Positions 33,336-42,474 of a DNA stretch of 64,000 nt are shown piece by piece. The translations under genes and the position numbers were made by a program. The DNA comes from Noviluteimonas caseinilytica (GTDB lineage: Bacteria > Pseudomonadota > Gammaproteobacteria > Xanthomonadales > Xanthomonadaceae). The stretch spans positions 372,001 to 436,000 of the forward strand of contig NZ_AP024545.1 of assembly GCF_018406605.1 (NCBI RefSeq), in the 5' to 3' direction. The notes beneath the pieces are model-generated. The model saw only the letters and a list, made by a program, of their open reading frames with translations, had not been told where the DNA came from and did no database searches. Each line of letters opens with the position of its first letter. Within the stretch, counting starts at the first letter, position 1.

Positions 33336-34229
33336 TCAGGGCACCGTCTTCAATGCCGCCACGATCGGCGGCTCCAGCGCCTGCAATTGCGGATCGGTGC
33401 TCTGGTCTGCTTCCAGGTACAGGCCGGTGAGGAACGCGAGCAGGTCGTGGCGTTTCGCCAGCCAGCCCGCGTCGAGATAGCGCTTCTCTTCCGCACCCAG
33501 GCGCGGCGCGAACGCGGACAGCCACGTTTCCCATTCGGCCGGCGTCAGCAATCCGCGATGCGCGATCGCGAGCACGGGCCTTCCGAGGCGTCCCGGTTCG
33601 CCGAACACGTACGCATGCGTCGCCGGTGGCACGACCTGCGACGACACGCCTTCGAGGATGCGGTCCGCCTGCTTGCGATCCAGCGCCGGATTGAGCGCGA
33701 GCTGCAGCAGCCAGTCGCTGCCGTGCGCGACGCCGTGGCGCCAGCCTTCCTTCTCGTCGAAGCCGCGATAGTCGGTGACCGACGGCATGAAGCGCACCGC
33801 AGCATCGATCATCGCGTTGCGTTCTTCCGGCGTCATCCACGGCGCGATGCGATCGGTGCGCGCGACTTCCGACAACACGAGCGCGGCGAACGGACGGCGG
33901 AAGCCTTCGGGATCATCGCCCTGCAACGCGACGTACAACTTGTCGCGCAGGCTGCGCAGGCCGGCGGCATCGATCTCCTTCGCACGCATCCAATGCGCGA
34001 GCGCTTCGTACGCCACGCCATCGCGGATCGCAGGATCGGGGTCGCCGAGGCAATCGACGAGGCCTTCGGCCAGCGCCTGTCGCGCCGCAGCATCGGGCAG
34101 CGTGAACTGCAGGGCCTTCAACGCGAGCAACGACTCCTTCGTCTGGCCCTCGGGCGGACACGCGGCCTGGGCCGGTATGGCCACCAACGCGAGCGCAATC
34201 AACGAAACGGCAGCGAACGAACGAAGCAT
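33336..34229 (-). CDS. DUF2785 domain-containing exported protein
   Basis: A 297-residue protein with a signal peptide (about 1-22, ending AQA-AC) and a DUF2785 helical-repeat region. The family core is visible in GFDEKEGWRHGVAHGSDWLLQLALNP, seen here as the two segments FDEKEGWRHGVAHG and DWLLQLALNP, and in the following helix with HRGLLTPAEWETWLSAF. The biochemical function of DUF2785 is unknown. ATG 34229 starts the signal peptide. It is divergent from the DUF885 gene, with 102 bp between. Confidence 0.85.
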   Translation of the reverse strand: MLRSFAAVSLIALALVAIPAQAACPPEGQTKESLLALKALQFTLPDAAARQALAEGLVDCLGDPDPAIRDGVAYEALAHWMRAKEIDAAGLRSLRDKLYVALQGDDPEGFRRPFAALVLSEVARTDRIAPWMTPEERNAMIDAAVRFMPSVTDYRGFDEKEGWRHGVAHGSDWLLQLALNPALDRKQADRILEGVSSQVVPPATHAYVFGEPGRLGRPVLAIAHRGLLTPAEWETWLSAFAPRLGAEEKRYLDAGWLAKRHDLLAFLTGLYLEADQSTDPQLQALEPPIVAALKTVP

Positions 34230-34331
34230 GCGTGCGATTCCTCCCCGGGGACGCCGCAGCCTACCGCAGGCCCATGCGCGCCGGCGCGTGCCCGCTTATG
34301 CTCGGCGCCTCTTTGCCCGGGAATCCGACCG

Positions 34332-36164
34332 ATGCGCCTGCCGCCCAAACGCCCGACCCTGCAAACCCTGTGCGCCGCCGCCCTGCTCGCCGCCACGCTC
34401 GCCGCGTGCCAGGGCCAGGCGCCCACCGCGCCGACCGCCAACGCACCGGCCGCCACCGCGTCCACCGCGCAGGCCGATGCGAAGTTCGCCGATCTCTCCA
34501 AGCGTTGGCTCGATGGCTGGTTCGCGCTCAATCCGGTCACCGCCACGCAAGTGGGCGACCATCGCTTCGACGACAAGGTCGATGACCTGAGCGCCGAAGG
34601 CCGCAAGCGCGTGGTCGATTTCAGCAAGGGCATGCTCGCCGAACTCGATGCGATCGATGCGAAGACGCTGTCGCGCGAAAACCAGGTCGACGCGCTGCTG
34701 CTGCGCAACCAGCTGAAGTCCGACATCTGGGGCATGGAGACGCAGCAGTCGTGGGCGTGGGATCCGCAGGTCTACAACAGCCTCGCCGGCGGCGCGATCT
34801 ACAGCCTGATGGCGCGCGAGTTCGCGCCAATGCCCGAACGCCTCAAGCACGCCACGCTGCGCATGCAGCAGATCCCCGCGATCTTCGCGCAGATGCGCGC
34901 CAACCTGGATCCCGCGCGCGTGCCGGCCATCCATGCCGAGACCGTGTCGAAGCAGAACGCCGGCGTGCTGAGCCTGGTCGATACCTTCATCACGCCGAAC
35001 GCCGGCCAGTTGCAGGGCGAAGACCGCAAGGCGCTGGATGCCGCGGTCGAAGGCCTGAAGAAAGCCGTCGCGGAGAATCAAACCTGGCTCGACAAGACGC
35101 TGGTCCCGAATGCGAAGGGCGACTTCCGCATCGGCGCCAAGCTGTACGACGAAAAGCTGCAGATGGCGCTGATGTCCTCGCTGACGCGCGCCGACATCAA
35201 GCAGCGCGCCGAGTCGGAGATGACGCGCGTGCGCAATGAGATGTACGGCATCGCGCAGACCGTGCTGAAGGACAAGCCGAACGCGCCCGCCCTGCCCGCG
35301 CAGCCGAGCGAAGACCAGAAGCAGAAGGCGATCGAAGCCGCGCTGGAACTCGCGTACGCCGATCGTCCGAAACGCGAGGACGTCGTCGAGGCCGCGAAGG
35401 CCGCGCTCGCGCAGGCCACCGCGTTCACGCGCGAGAAGGACCTGGTCACCGTGCCGACCACGCCGGTAAAGGTGATCCTGATGCCGGAATTCCAGCGCGG
35501 CGTGTCGGTCGCGTACTGCGATTCGCCCGGCCCGCTCGACAAGGGCCTCGACACCTACTACGCCATCTCGCCGATCCCGGACGACTGGTCGCAGGCGCAG
35601 GTCGACTCGTTCCTGCGCGAATACAACTCGCGCATGATCCATCTGCTGTCCATCCACGAGGCGATGCCGGGCCATTACCTGGAAGGCGCGCATTCGGCGG
35701 AGAACAAGTCGACGCTGCGCGCGGTGCTGCGTTCCGGCCTGTTCGCCGAAGGCTGGGCCGTCTACACCGAAGACCTGATGGCCGATGCGGGCTACATGAA
35801 CAACGATCCGCTGTTCCGCCTGGTGCAGCTGAAGTTCTACCTGCGCACCATCGCCAACGCGATCCTCGACCAAGGCGTGCATGTCGACAACTGGACGCAC
35901 GAGCAGGCCATGGACCTGATGACGCGCCTGGCGTTCCAGCAGGAGCGCGAAGCCGAGGGCAAGTGGACGCGCGCGCGCCTGACGTCCGCGCAGCTGCCGA
36001 CGTACTTCGTCGGCGTGCAGGAACACTTCGACATGCGCAAGGCCGTGGAAGCGAAGGAAGGCGACAAGTTCAACCTCAAGGCCTACCACGACAAGGTGCT
36101 GTCGTACGGCGCGCCGCCGGTGCGCTTCGTGCGCGAGCTGATGCTGGACGAACCGATCCAGTAA
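34332..36164 (+). CDS. DUF885 family lipoprotein, putative metallopeptidase
   Basis: A 610-residue DUF885 protein. It has a lipoprotein signal (LAACQG, Cys near 23), a Thr/Ala/Pro-rich spacer, and an all-helical peptidase-like domain. The zinc-binding motif HEAMPGH (H442, E443, H448) and the later FAEGWAVYTEDLM, with the third ligand Glu, are complete, so it is likely active. TATGCT near 34295 may be a -10 element. It ends 16 bp before the stop of the convergent deacetylase gene. Confidence 0.9.
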   Translation: MRLPPKRPTLQTLCAAALLAATLAACQGQAPTAPTANAPAATASTAQADAKFADLSKRWLDGWFALNPVTATQVGDHRFDDKVDDLSAEGRKRVVDFSKGMLAELDAIDAKTLSRENQVDALLLRNQLKSDIWGMETQQSWAWDPQVYNSLAGGAIYSLMAREFAPMPERLKHATLRMQQIPAIFAQMRANLDPARVPAIHAETVSKQNAGVLSLVDTFITPNAGQLQGEDRKALDAAVEGLKKAVAENQTWLDKTLVPNAKGDFRIGAKLYDEKLQMALMSSLTRADIKQRAESEMTRVRNEMYGIAQTVLKDKPNAPALPAQPSEDQKQKAIEAALELAYADRPKREDVVEAAKAALAQATAFTREKDLVTVPTTPVKVILMPEFQRGVSVAYCDSPGPLDKGLDTYYAISPIPDDWSQAQVDSFLREYNSRMIHLLSIHEAMPGHYLEGAHSAENKSTLRAVLRSGLFAEGWAVYTEDLMADAGYMNNDPLFRLVQLKFYLRTIANAILDQGVHVDNWTHEQAMDLMTRLAFQQEREAEGKWTRARLTSAQLPTYFVGVQEHFDMRKAVEAKEGDKFNLKAYHDKVLSYGAPPVRFVRELMLDEPIQ

Positions 36165-36180
36165 GCGCGATCGCCCGCGT

Positions 36181-37185
36181 CTACTCGAAGGACGGGGAGA
36201 CGCCGGCGAGTTCGATGATCCACTTCGGCGTGCGCGGCTCGCCGAAGTAGAAACTGTCCGGGCGGCCTTCGGTCTTGGCCCAGCGATGGATCCAGCTGGT
36301 GCCGAGGGCGCCGGTGTAGGTGTCGGGCCGCTGGTACGCGGGATCGCGCGTCGCCTCGGCCAGCGTGACGAACCGATAGCCCCGTGCGCGGAGCGCTGCG
36401 ACCAGCGTGGTGCAGGTGTCGGCGTTGAGTTCGTTGGCGTGCACCAGCAACACCTGCGGCACCTCGTACCCGAGCAGGTCGACCGACCGCTGCTCGTAGT
36501 ACACGAACTTGGCCTGCATGTAGGCGATGTAGTCCGCGCGCAAGCGTTGCAGCGTGTCCTCCGGCGCGTGCGCGGCGATCGCGTTGCGATAGGCCAGCGC
36601 GAACACCCACTCCGAACTGTTCACCGTCACCGGTGCGACGCGATAGCCGTGCTTCGCGAGGAACGCGTCCACGTCGTGCTTCGCTTCGAGTGTGGCGCCC
36701 GTGCGCAGGAGCGGATAGCGGAACCATTCCAGCTTCAGGCCGCGCTTGGCGAGCATCGGCCGCAGCAGGCGTTCGCCATCCAGGATGTCGTGCTTGAACC
36801 GGCGCGGGCCGACGGCGTTGAGGTCGCTGTGCCAGCGCGTGTGGTTGCCGAGCGCGAAGCCGGCGTCGAGCCAGTCCTTCAGCATGCGCACGCGCTCGGG
36901 CCGCAGCGTGTTGTCCGAATACAGCAGGCCTTCGTTGACGAAGCCGATGACCGGGATGTCGGCCTGCCTGAGCGCGGCGATCAGGCGCGCGTGCTCGGCG
37001 GCCATGTCCGCGGGCGGCGCGTTGCGCAACATCACCCACGGCACGTCGTCGAAGGTGATGGCGATGCGGCGATCGACGGTGGGCGCCGGAACGGCCGGGA
37101 CCGGATCGCCCGCCCACGCAGGGAACACCGCCAGCGCAGCCCACAACACGCTGGCGATGAAGCGACCCACCCGGGCACTCCGCAC
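36181..37185 (-). CDS. Exported polysaccharide deacetylase (NodB homology)
   Basis: A 334-residue protein with a signal peptide (about 1-25) and a NodB domain. The first motif TFDD gives the catalytic Asp46 and metal-binding Asp47; the second motif HTRWH (115-119) differs slightly from the usual HxxxH-P form. The substrate may be peptidoglycan or another N-acetylated polymer. The start is a GTG at 37185, only 3 bp after the stop of the serine hydrolase gene, so both form an operon. Confidence 0.87.
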   Translation of the reverse strand: MRSARVGRFIASVLWAALAVFPAWAGDPVPAVPAPTVDRRIAITFDDVPWVMLRNAPPADMAAEHARLIAALRQADIPVIGFVNEGLLYSDNTLRPERVRMLKDWLDAGFALGNHTRWHSDLNAVGPRRFKHDILDGERLLRPMLAKRGLKLEWFRYPLLRTGATLEAKHDVDAFLAKHGYRVAPVTVNSSEWVFALAYRNAIAAHAPEDTLQRLRADYIAYMQAKFVYYEQRSVDLLGYEVPQVLLVHANELNADTCTTLVAALRARGYRFVTLAEATRDPAYQRPDTYTGALGTSWIHRWAKTEGRPDSFYFGEPRTPKWIIELAGVSPSFE

Positions 37186-37188
37186 GTG

Positions 37189-38802
37189 CTACTGCTTCTC
37201 GACCGGCACCAGCCGCAGGTCCTGGAAATCGAAGCTGAAATCCGTCAGCGGCGAAATCGGCTCCATCCGCGCTTCGCGGATCTTGCCGTCCGGCGTCAGC
37301 GCGAAATTGAGGAAGGCATCGGCGTTCAACCAGCGCTGGCGCCAGCGGATGACGAACGTGTCGTGCTGCCACGGTTCGATGTCGCCGACGAGGTCCGGCG
37401 TCTTCGTGAAGCGCACCACCAGCTTGCCGCCTTCGTTCGCGATCGCGATGTCGCCGTACCACGGATCGCGATACGTGCCGGCATACGACGCCAGCGGCAA
37501 CGACGGCGGCGCATTCGACGCGCGCGCGGCGAGGTGCTTCTGCCAATCGGCGTCCGCGTTGTCCTGCGACTTCGCGAAGGCCTTCGCGTAACCGGCGAGC
37601 CAATCGGTCTTCGGCGCATCGAGCATCAGGTCGAGCGCCTGCATCGTCACGGCGTTGAACGCTACGCCGACTTCCTGGCTGGTCAACACGATCACGCCGA
37701 TGTTCCTGTCCGGCACCAGCGTCAGGCGCGACACCATGCCCGGCCAGCCGCCGGTGTGCCACACGAGCTTGTTGCCGCGGTAATCCGACAGCTGCCAGCC
37801 TTCGCCGTAGCCGAGGAAGTTGGGCTTCGCCGCGCGCAGTTCCGGCACCGACGGTTCGCTGACGGGGATCGGCGTGACGATCGACCACATCCCCTGCTGG
37901 CGCTTCGCGCTGAACAGGCGCTGCTCCTTGCCCTGCGCGTCGGTGTACACGCCGCCGGCGAGCTGCATGCGCATCCACTTGCTCATGTCGTGCACGCTGG
38001 AATAGATGCCGCCGGCGCCCGACACGTTGCCCCACGTCATCCGCGGCGCGGGCTGCAGGTCCTTGAAATCGGCCTTGGCGTAACCGGTGGCGACGTTGTC
38101 GTTCTTCGTCAGGCGATCGCTGTTGAAGCGCGTCTCGTCCATGCCCAGCGGCTTGAAGATGCGCGTGCGCAGGAACTGTTCGTACGACATCCCGCTCGCC
38201 TGCTCCACCACCAGCTGCGCCACGCCGAACAGGATGTTGTCGTAGGCGTACTGGTTGCGGAACGCCCCGCCCAGCGGCACGTCCTTCAGGCGATGCGCGA
38301 CTTCTTCCGTCGTGTACGTGGTGGTCGGCCAGTACAGCAGGTCGCCGGCGCCGAGCGTCAGGCCGCTGCGATGCGCGAGCAGGTCCTTGATGCGCATCTC
38401 GCGCGTGACGTAGGGATCGCTCATGCGGAACCACGGCAGGTGGTCGATCACGCGATCGTCGAGCGAGAGCTTGCCTTCGTCGGCGAGCATCGACAGCGAC
38501 GCGGCGGTGAAGGCCTTGGTGTTCGACGCGATGGCGAACAGCGTGTGCTCGTCGATCTGTTGCGGCTTGCCGACTTCGCGCGGGCCGCAGCCGCGCTCGA
38601 ACACGATGCGGCCGTCCTGCACGATCGCCACCGCGATGCCCGGCACGTCGAACTGCTTGCGCACGGCGTTGACGTAGTCGTCGAAGCCGGCAAGGCGCGC
38701 GTCCTGCGCCGTCGCGGCGGCGGCAGGCGCGGCCTGCGCATGCGCGGCGACGGGCGAGAGCAGCGCGCAGGCCAGCGCGAAGGACAAGGCGGTGCGGATC
38801 AT
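37189..38802 (-). CDS. Exported serine hydrolase, beta-lactamase (class C)/PBP4-like family
   Basis: A 537-residue periplasmic protein with a signal peptide (about 1-22). The active-site motifs of the class C fold are present: SxxK as S93-N-T-K96, YxN as Y187-D-N189 and the third motif as HTGG (349-352) instead of KTG. A C-terminal domain (about 415-537), of the DUF3471 type seen in esterase-like relatives, has GTYRDPWYGDIAI. An esterase or D-peptidase role is more likely than a beta-lactamase. ATG 38802 starts the signal peptide. The gene is followed by the polysaccharide deacetylase, and the pair may act on the cell wall. Confidence 0.9.
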   Translation of the reverse strand: MIRTALSFALACALLSPVAAHAQAAPAAAATAQDARLAGFDDYVNAVRKQFDVPGIAVAIVQDGRIVFERGCGPREVGKPQQIDEHTLFAIASNTKAFTAASLSMLADEGKLSLDDRVIDHLPWFRMSDPYVTREMRIKDLLAHRSGLTLGAGDLLYWPTTTYTTEEVAHRLKDVPLGGAFRNQYAYDNILFGVAQLVVEQASGMSYEQFLRTRIFKPLGMDETRFNSDRLTKNDNVATGYAKADFKDLQPAPRMTWGNVSGAGGIYSSVHDMSKWMRMQLAGGVYTDAQGKEQRLFSAKRQQGMWSIVTPIPVSEPSVPELRAAKPNFLGYGEGWQLSDYRGNKLVWHTGGWPGMVSRLTLVPDRNIGVIVLTSQEVGVAFNAVTMQALDLMLDAPKTDWLAGYAKAFAKSQDNADADWQKHLAARASNAPPSLPLASYAGTYRDPWYGDIAIANEGGKLVVRFTKTPDLVGDIEPWQHDTFVIRWRQRWLNADAFLNFALTPDGKIREARMEPISPLTDFSFDFQDLRLVPVEKQ

Positions 38803-38896
38803 GGCGGCGTTCCCCTGGAGACCGAGGCGCCGAGTATCGCGGGCCCGTGCACGCCGCGTCGATGCCCCGCACGTCATGCCGCGCTACGCTGCGCCC

Positions 38897-39745
38897 ATGG
38901 CCCGCGCCAAAGCCCCCGAAGCCGACCTCGGCACCGCGACCGCCCCCGGCGCGATCGACGGCATCCGCGTGGGCGTGGGTGGCTGGACCTTCGCCCCCTG
39001 GCGCGAAACCTTCTATCCCGAAGGCCTGGTGCAGCGCCGCGAGCTCGAGTACGCCAGCCGGAAGCTCAGCGCCATCGAGGTGAATGGCACCTACTACAGC
39101 GCGCAGAAGCCCGACACCTACGCCCGCTGGCGCGACGAGACGCCGCCGGGCTTCGTCTTCACGGCCAAGGCGCCGATGCGCATCGTGCAGGCCAAGGTGC
39201 TGGCCAACACGGCGGGCCAGGTCGATGCCTTCGTCGATGGGCTGTCGACCATGGGCGAGAAGCTCGGCGCGATCCTGTGGCAGTTCGAACGCAAGCTCGA
39301 TCGCGAGGACTTCGCGGCGTTCGTCGATCGCTTGCCGGTCGAAGCCGGTGGCCGGCGATTGCGGCACGCGCTGGAAGTGCGCGATGCCGAGAGTGTCGAT
39401 GCAACGCTCGTCGCACTCGCGCGCAAGAAGAACGCCGCGCTCGTCTACACCGATTCGGAGGAATGGCCGTCGTTCGCCGACGTGACCGCCGATTTCGTCT
39501 ATGCCCGCCTGATGCGCGCACGCAGCGCGATCAAGACCGGTTACACCGGCCCGGAGTTGAAGGCGTGGGCCGAACGCGCCCGCACGTGGGCGCAGGGCGG
39601 CGAACCCGCGAAACTCCCGCGCCTCACCGGCGACGCACCGAAGCTGCCGCATCGCGACGTCTTCGTGTTCTTCATCAACGCGGACAAGGAACGCAATCCC
39701 GCCGCGGCGACGACGTTGATCGACCTGTTGCGCAAGCCGGCCTGA
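38897..39745 (+). CDS. DUF72 domain-containing protein (YecE-like)
   Basis: A 282-residue protein of the DUF72/YecE family, a TIM-barrel fold without a firm assigned function. Visible are VGVGGWTFAPWRETFYPEGL near the N-terminus (in the parts VGVGGWTFAPW and FYPEGL), NGTYYSAQKPDTYARW, FTAKAPMRIV, LGAILWQFER, and VYARLMRARSA near the end. ATG 38897 lies 6 bases after TACGCT, a possible -10 element, which would make the message nearly leaderless. It is divergent from the serine hydrolase gene. Confidence 0.9.
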   Translation: MARAKAPEADLGTATAPGAIDGIRVGVGGWTFAPWRETFYPEGLVQRRELEYASRKLSAIEVNGTYYSAQKPDTYARWRDETPPGFVFTAKAPMRIVQAKVLANTAGQVDAFVDGLSTMGEKLGAILWQFERKLDREDFAAFVDRLPVEAGGRRLRHALEVRDAESVDATLVALARKKNAALVYTDSEEWPSFADVTADFVYARLMRARSAIKTGYTGPELKAWAERARTWAQGGEPAKLPRLTGDAPKLPHRDVFVFFINADKERNPAAATTLIDLLRKPA

Positions 39746-39825
39746 GGCCCCGCCCGTCCCCGTTTGCATTTGGCGACGATCGCCGGCCCAATGCGGTCTG
39801 CCGGTGACAAGGGGATGGATCCGAC

Positions 39826-42474
39826 GTGGAAAGCCTGATCGTGCTGCTGCTCCTGGCCGTCCTTGCCGTGCCGGTGCTGCTGATCGTTGCGCTGCTGTCC
39901 CTGCGCGAACTGCGGGGCCGCGTCGGCACGCTGGAACGCGACCTGGCGCAACTGCGTGCCGAAGGCGCGATGCCTGCGACCGCGACCGCGCCCGCGGCGC
40001 GACCGCGCGCCGAAGCCGTCGCGCCGGCACCGCCCCCGCCGCGCCCCGCGCCGGTCCCGCCGCAACCCGTCGCGCCGACGCAGGCCGCACCGCCGCAGCC
40101 CGCTCCGCAAGCCACACCCGCGCCCGTGCCCCTGCGCGTCCCGAGCCCGCACGTGCGCGAACCGCGTCCGCCCGGCCTCCCCGAACGCGCGATCGAATAC
40201 ATCAAACACTGGTTCACCGTCGGCAACGTGCCGGTCAAGGTCGGCATCCTCGTGCTGTTCGCGGGCGTGGCGGCGTTGCTGAAGTTCGCGGCCGACCAGG
40301 GCTGGCTGCACGCGCCCATCGAAGTGCGACTGGCCGGCATCGCCGCGGCCGCGCTCGCGGCGCTCGTGTTCGCGTGGTGCCAGCGCGAACGCAACCGCAT
40401 CTTCGCGTTGAGCCTGCAGGGCGGCGCGATCGGCATCCTGCTGATGACGGTGTTCGCGGCGTTCAAGTTGTACGGCCTGATGCCGGCGGGCGTCGCGTTC
40501 GGGTTGAGCGTCGTGCTGATCGCGGGCGCCGGCATGCTCGCGGTATTGCAGGATGCGAAGGCGCTGGCGTTCTTCGCCGTACTCGCCGGTTTCCTCGCGC
40601 CGATCTGGCTGTCCACCAACAGCGGCAACCACGTCGCGTTGTTCTCGTACTACGCGGTGCTCAACGCGGCGATCTTCGCGATCGCGTGGTGGAAGGCGTG
40701 GCGCGTGCTCAACCTGCTCGGGTTCGTGTTCACCTTCGGCATCGGCACGGCGTGGGGCGTGCTGCAGTACAACCCGGACAAGTTCGCGACGACCGAACCC
40801 TTCCTCGTGCTGTTCTTCGCGTTCTATCTCTTCATCCCGCTGTTGTTCGCGCGCAAGCGGCCCGAGGGACGGCGCGACTTCATCGACGGATGCCTGGTGT
40901 TCGGCACGCCGCTGGTCGCGTTCGCATTGCAGGCCGGGTTGCTGCGCGGCGATCGCATGCCGCTCGCGTTCTGTGCACTGGGGCTCGCGGTGATCTACGC
41001 GGTGCTCGGGGCGCTGTTGCGGCGTCGCGGTGGCTACGCGATGTTGTCGGACGCGTACGTGCTGCTGGCCGCGGGCTTCGCCACGCTGGCGGTGCCGCTG
41101 GCCTTGTCGGCGCGCGCAACCGCCAGCGTGTTCGCGCTGGAAGGCGCGGGCCTCGTGTGGCTCGGCGTGCGGCAGTCGCGGCGCTGGCCGGAATGGTCGG
41201 GCCTCGCGTTGCAGGCGCTCGCGGCGTTCGCGTTCCTCGATGCGGGCAACTATCGCGGGCCCAGTGACGCACCGATCGCCAATGCGATCTTCATGAGCGC
41301 GCTGATGATCTGCGCCGGTGCGCTCGCGTCGGCGTGGGTGTATCGCAACGCCGGGCGTCGGGTGTCGGGCGCGCTGGCCTACGCGTGGGGACTGGCGTGG
41401 TGGGTCGGCAACGCCTTGCTGGAAATCGATGCGTTCGTCGCGTCCGTCGCACGCGCGGATGCGTGGCTCGCGTTCACCGCGCTCACCGGCTGGCTCGCGG
41501 CGGAAGTGCATCGCCGGCGCCCCGCCAGCGGCCTTGCGGGCACCACGCTCGCGGCGTTGGCTGTCGCGGCACCCATCGCGCTCGCGCAGGCCGATGCGCA
41601 CCAGCAACCCTTCGCGGGCTACGGCCTGTGGGCCTGGGTGCTGTTCGCGGTGCTCGGCGTGCGCAGCCTCGTCTGCCTGCGCGAAGGCGAACATCGCGTC
41701 GCCGCGTGGGCGCAATTCGCGTGGTGGCTGGTGTGGCCGTTCGCGTTGTCGCTGGGCGTGTCGTGGCTGGGCGAACGCTTCCAGCTCGCCGACGGCTGGC
41801 GCATCGCGGGTGTCGCGCTGCCCTGGCTGGCGATCGCCGCGATCGGCATGTTCCGGTGGCCGTGGCTGTCGGCGCCGATGCACGAACGCTTCGATCGCCT
41901 GCGCATGACGTTGCAGGCCACGTTCTTCGCGATCCTCGGCGTGGGCTTCCTGCTGACGCTCGTCGAAGCCGGCGGCAGTGCGCCGCTGCCGTGGATTCCC
42001 GTCGCCAATCCGATGGAACTCGCGCAGCTCGCCGCGCTGGTGCTCGCGGCCCGCTGGGCGTATTCGACGCAAGCGCCGCAAGCGGTGCAGGCGCAGCGCG
42101 TGCCGATGGTGTCGGTGCTGGGCTTCGTCTACATCACGTCGGTCGTGCTGCACGCCGTGCATCACTGGGGCGGCATCGCCTGGAACGACGGCCTCATCGG
42201 AACGAGCCTGGCGCAGACCAGCCTCACCGTCGTGTGGAGCATCCTCGGTGTCGTCGGCTGGGTGCTCGGTTCGCGCCGCGGGCAACGCGTATTGTGGCTC
42301 GCAGGCGCGGTGCTGATGGCGGTGGTGCTGGTGAAGCTGGTGATCGTGGATCGCAGCAACCTCGGCAACGCGCTCGGCATCGCGTCGTTCATCGCGTTCG
42401 GCCTGTTGTGCACGGTCGTCGGTTACCTCGCCCCCGCACCGCCGCGTGCGCCCGTTCCGGAAGGCTCCGCATGA
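39826..42474 (+). CDS. DUF2339 domain-containing multi-pass membrane protein
   Basis: An 882-residue inner-membrane protein. It has an N-terminal helix (1-24), a short coiled coil with LRELRGRVGTLERDLAQL, a Pro/Ala-rich linker (about 50-115), and then some twenty or more hydrophobic segments typical of DUF2339. The start is a GTG at 39826; an upstream ATG is out of frame. The stop overlaps the start of the DUF3999 gene (ATGA), a pairing known from other gammaproteobacteria. The function of the pair is unknown; a role in envelope or transport is inference. Confidence 0.9.
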   Translation: MESLIVLLLLAVLAVPVLLIVALLSLRELRGRVGTLERDLAQLRAEGAMPATATAPAARPRAEAVAPAPPPPRPAPVPPQPVAPTQAAPPQPAPQATPAPVPLRVPSPHVREPRPPGLPERAIEYIKHWFTVGNVPVKVGILVLFAGVAALLKFAADQGWLHAPIEVRLAGIAAAALAALVFAWCQRERNRIFALSLQGGAIGILLMTVFAAFKLYGLMPAGVAFGLSVVLIAGAGMLAVLQDAKALAFFAVLAGFLAPIWLSTNSGNHVALFSYYAVLNAAIFAIAWWKAWRVLNLLGFVFTFGIGTAWGVLQYNPDKFATTEPFLVLFFAFYLFIPLLFARKRPEGRRDFIDGCLVFGTPLVAFALQAGLLRGDRMPLAFCALGLAVIYAVLGALLRRRGGYAMLSDAYVLLAAGFATLAVPLALSARATASVFALEGAGLVWLGVRQSRRWPEWSGLALQALAAFAFLDAGNYRGPSDAPIANAIFMSALMICAGALASAWVYRNAGRRVSGALAYAWGLAWWVGNALLEIDAFVASVARADAWLAFTALTGWLAAEVHRRRPASGLAGTTLAALAVAAPIALAQADAHQQPFAGYGLWAWVLFAVLGVRSLVCLREGEHRVAAWAQFAWWLVWPFALSLGVSWLGERFQLADGWRIAGVALPWLAIAAIGMFRWPWLSAPMHERFDRLRMTLQATFFAILGVGFLLTLVEAGGSAPLPWIPVANPMELAQLAALVLAARWAYSTQAPQAVQAQRVPMVSVLGFVYITSVVLHAVHHWGGIAWNDGLIGTSLAQTSLTVVWSILGVVGWVLGSRRGQRVLWLAGAVLMAVVLVKLVIVDRSNLGNALGIASFIAFGLLCTVVGYLAPAPPRAPVPEGSA

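Noticed and set aside
37189..38802. Naming the serine hydrolase an AmpC beta-lactamase
   Set aside because: The third motif is HTGG rather than KTG and a C-terminal extra domain is present, which fits esterase or peptidase relatives better.
36083..40117. A 1344-codon open frame on the minus strand across several genes
   Set aside because: It is antisense to DUF72 and the start of DUF2339 and runs in another frame through the serine hydrolase and deacetylase genes. Its translation is low-complexity Arg/Ala/Gly sequence, as expected from high GC content; the true genes have recognisable motifs.
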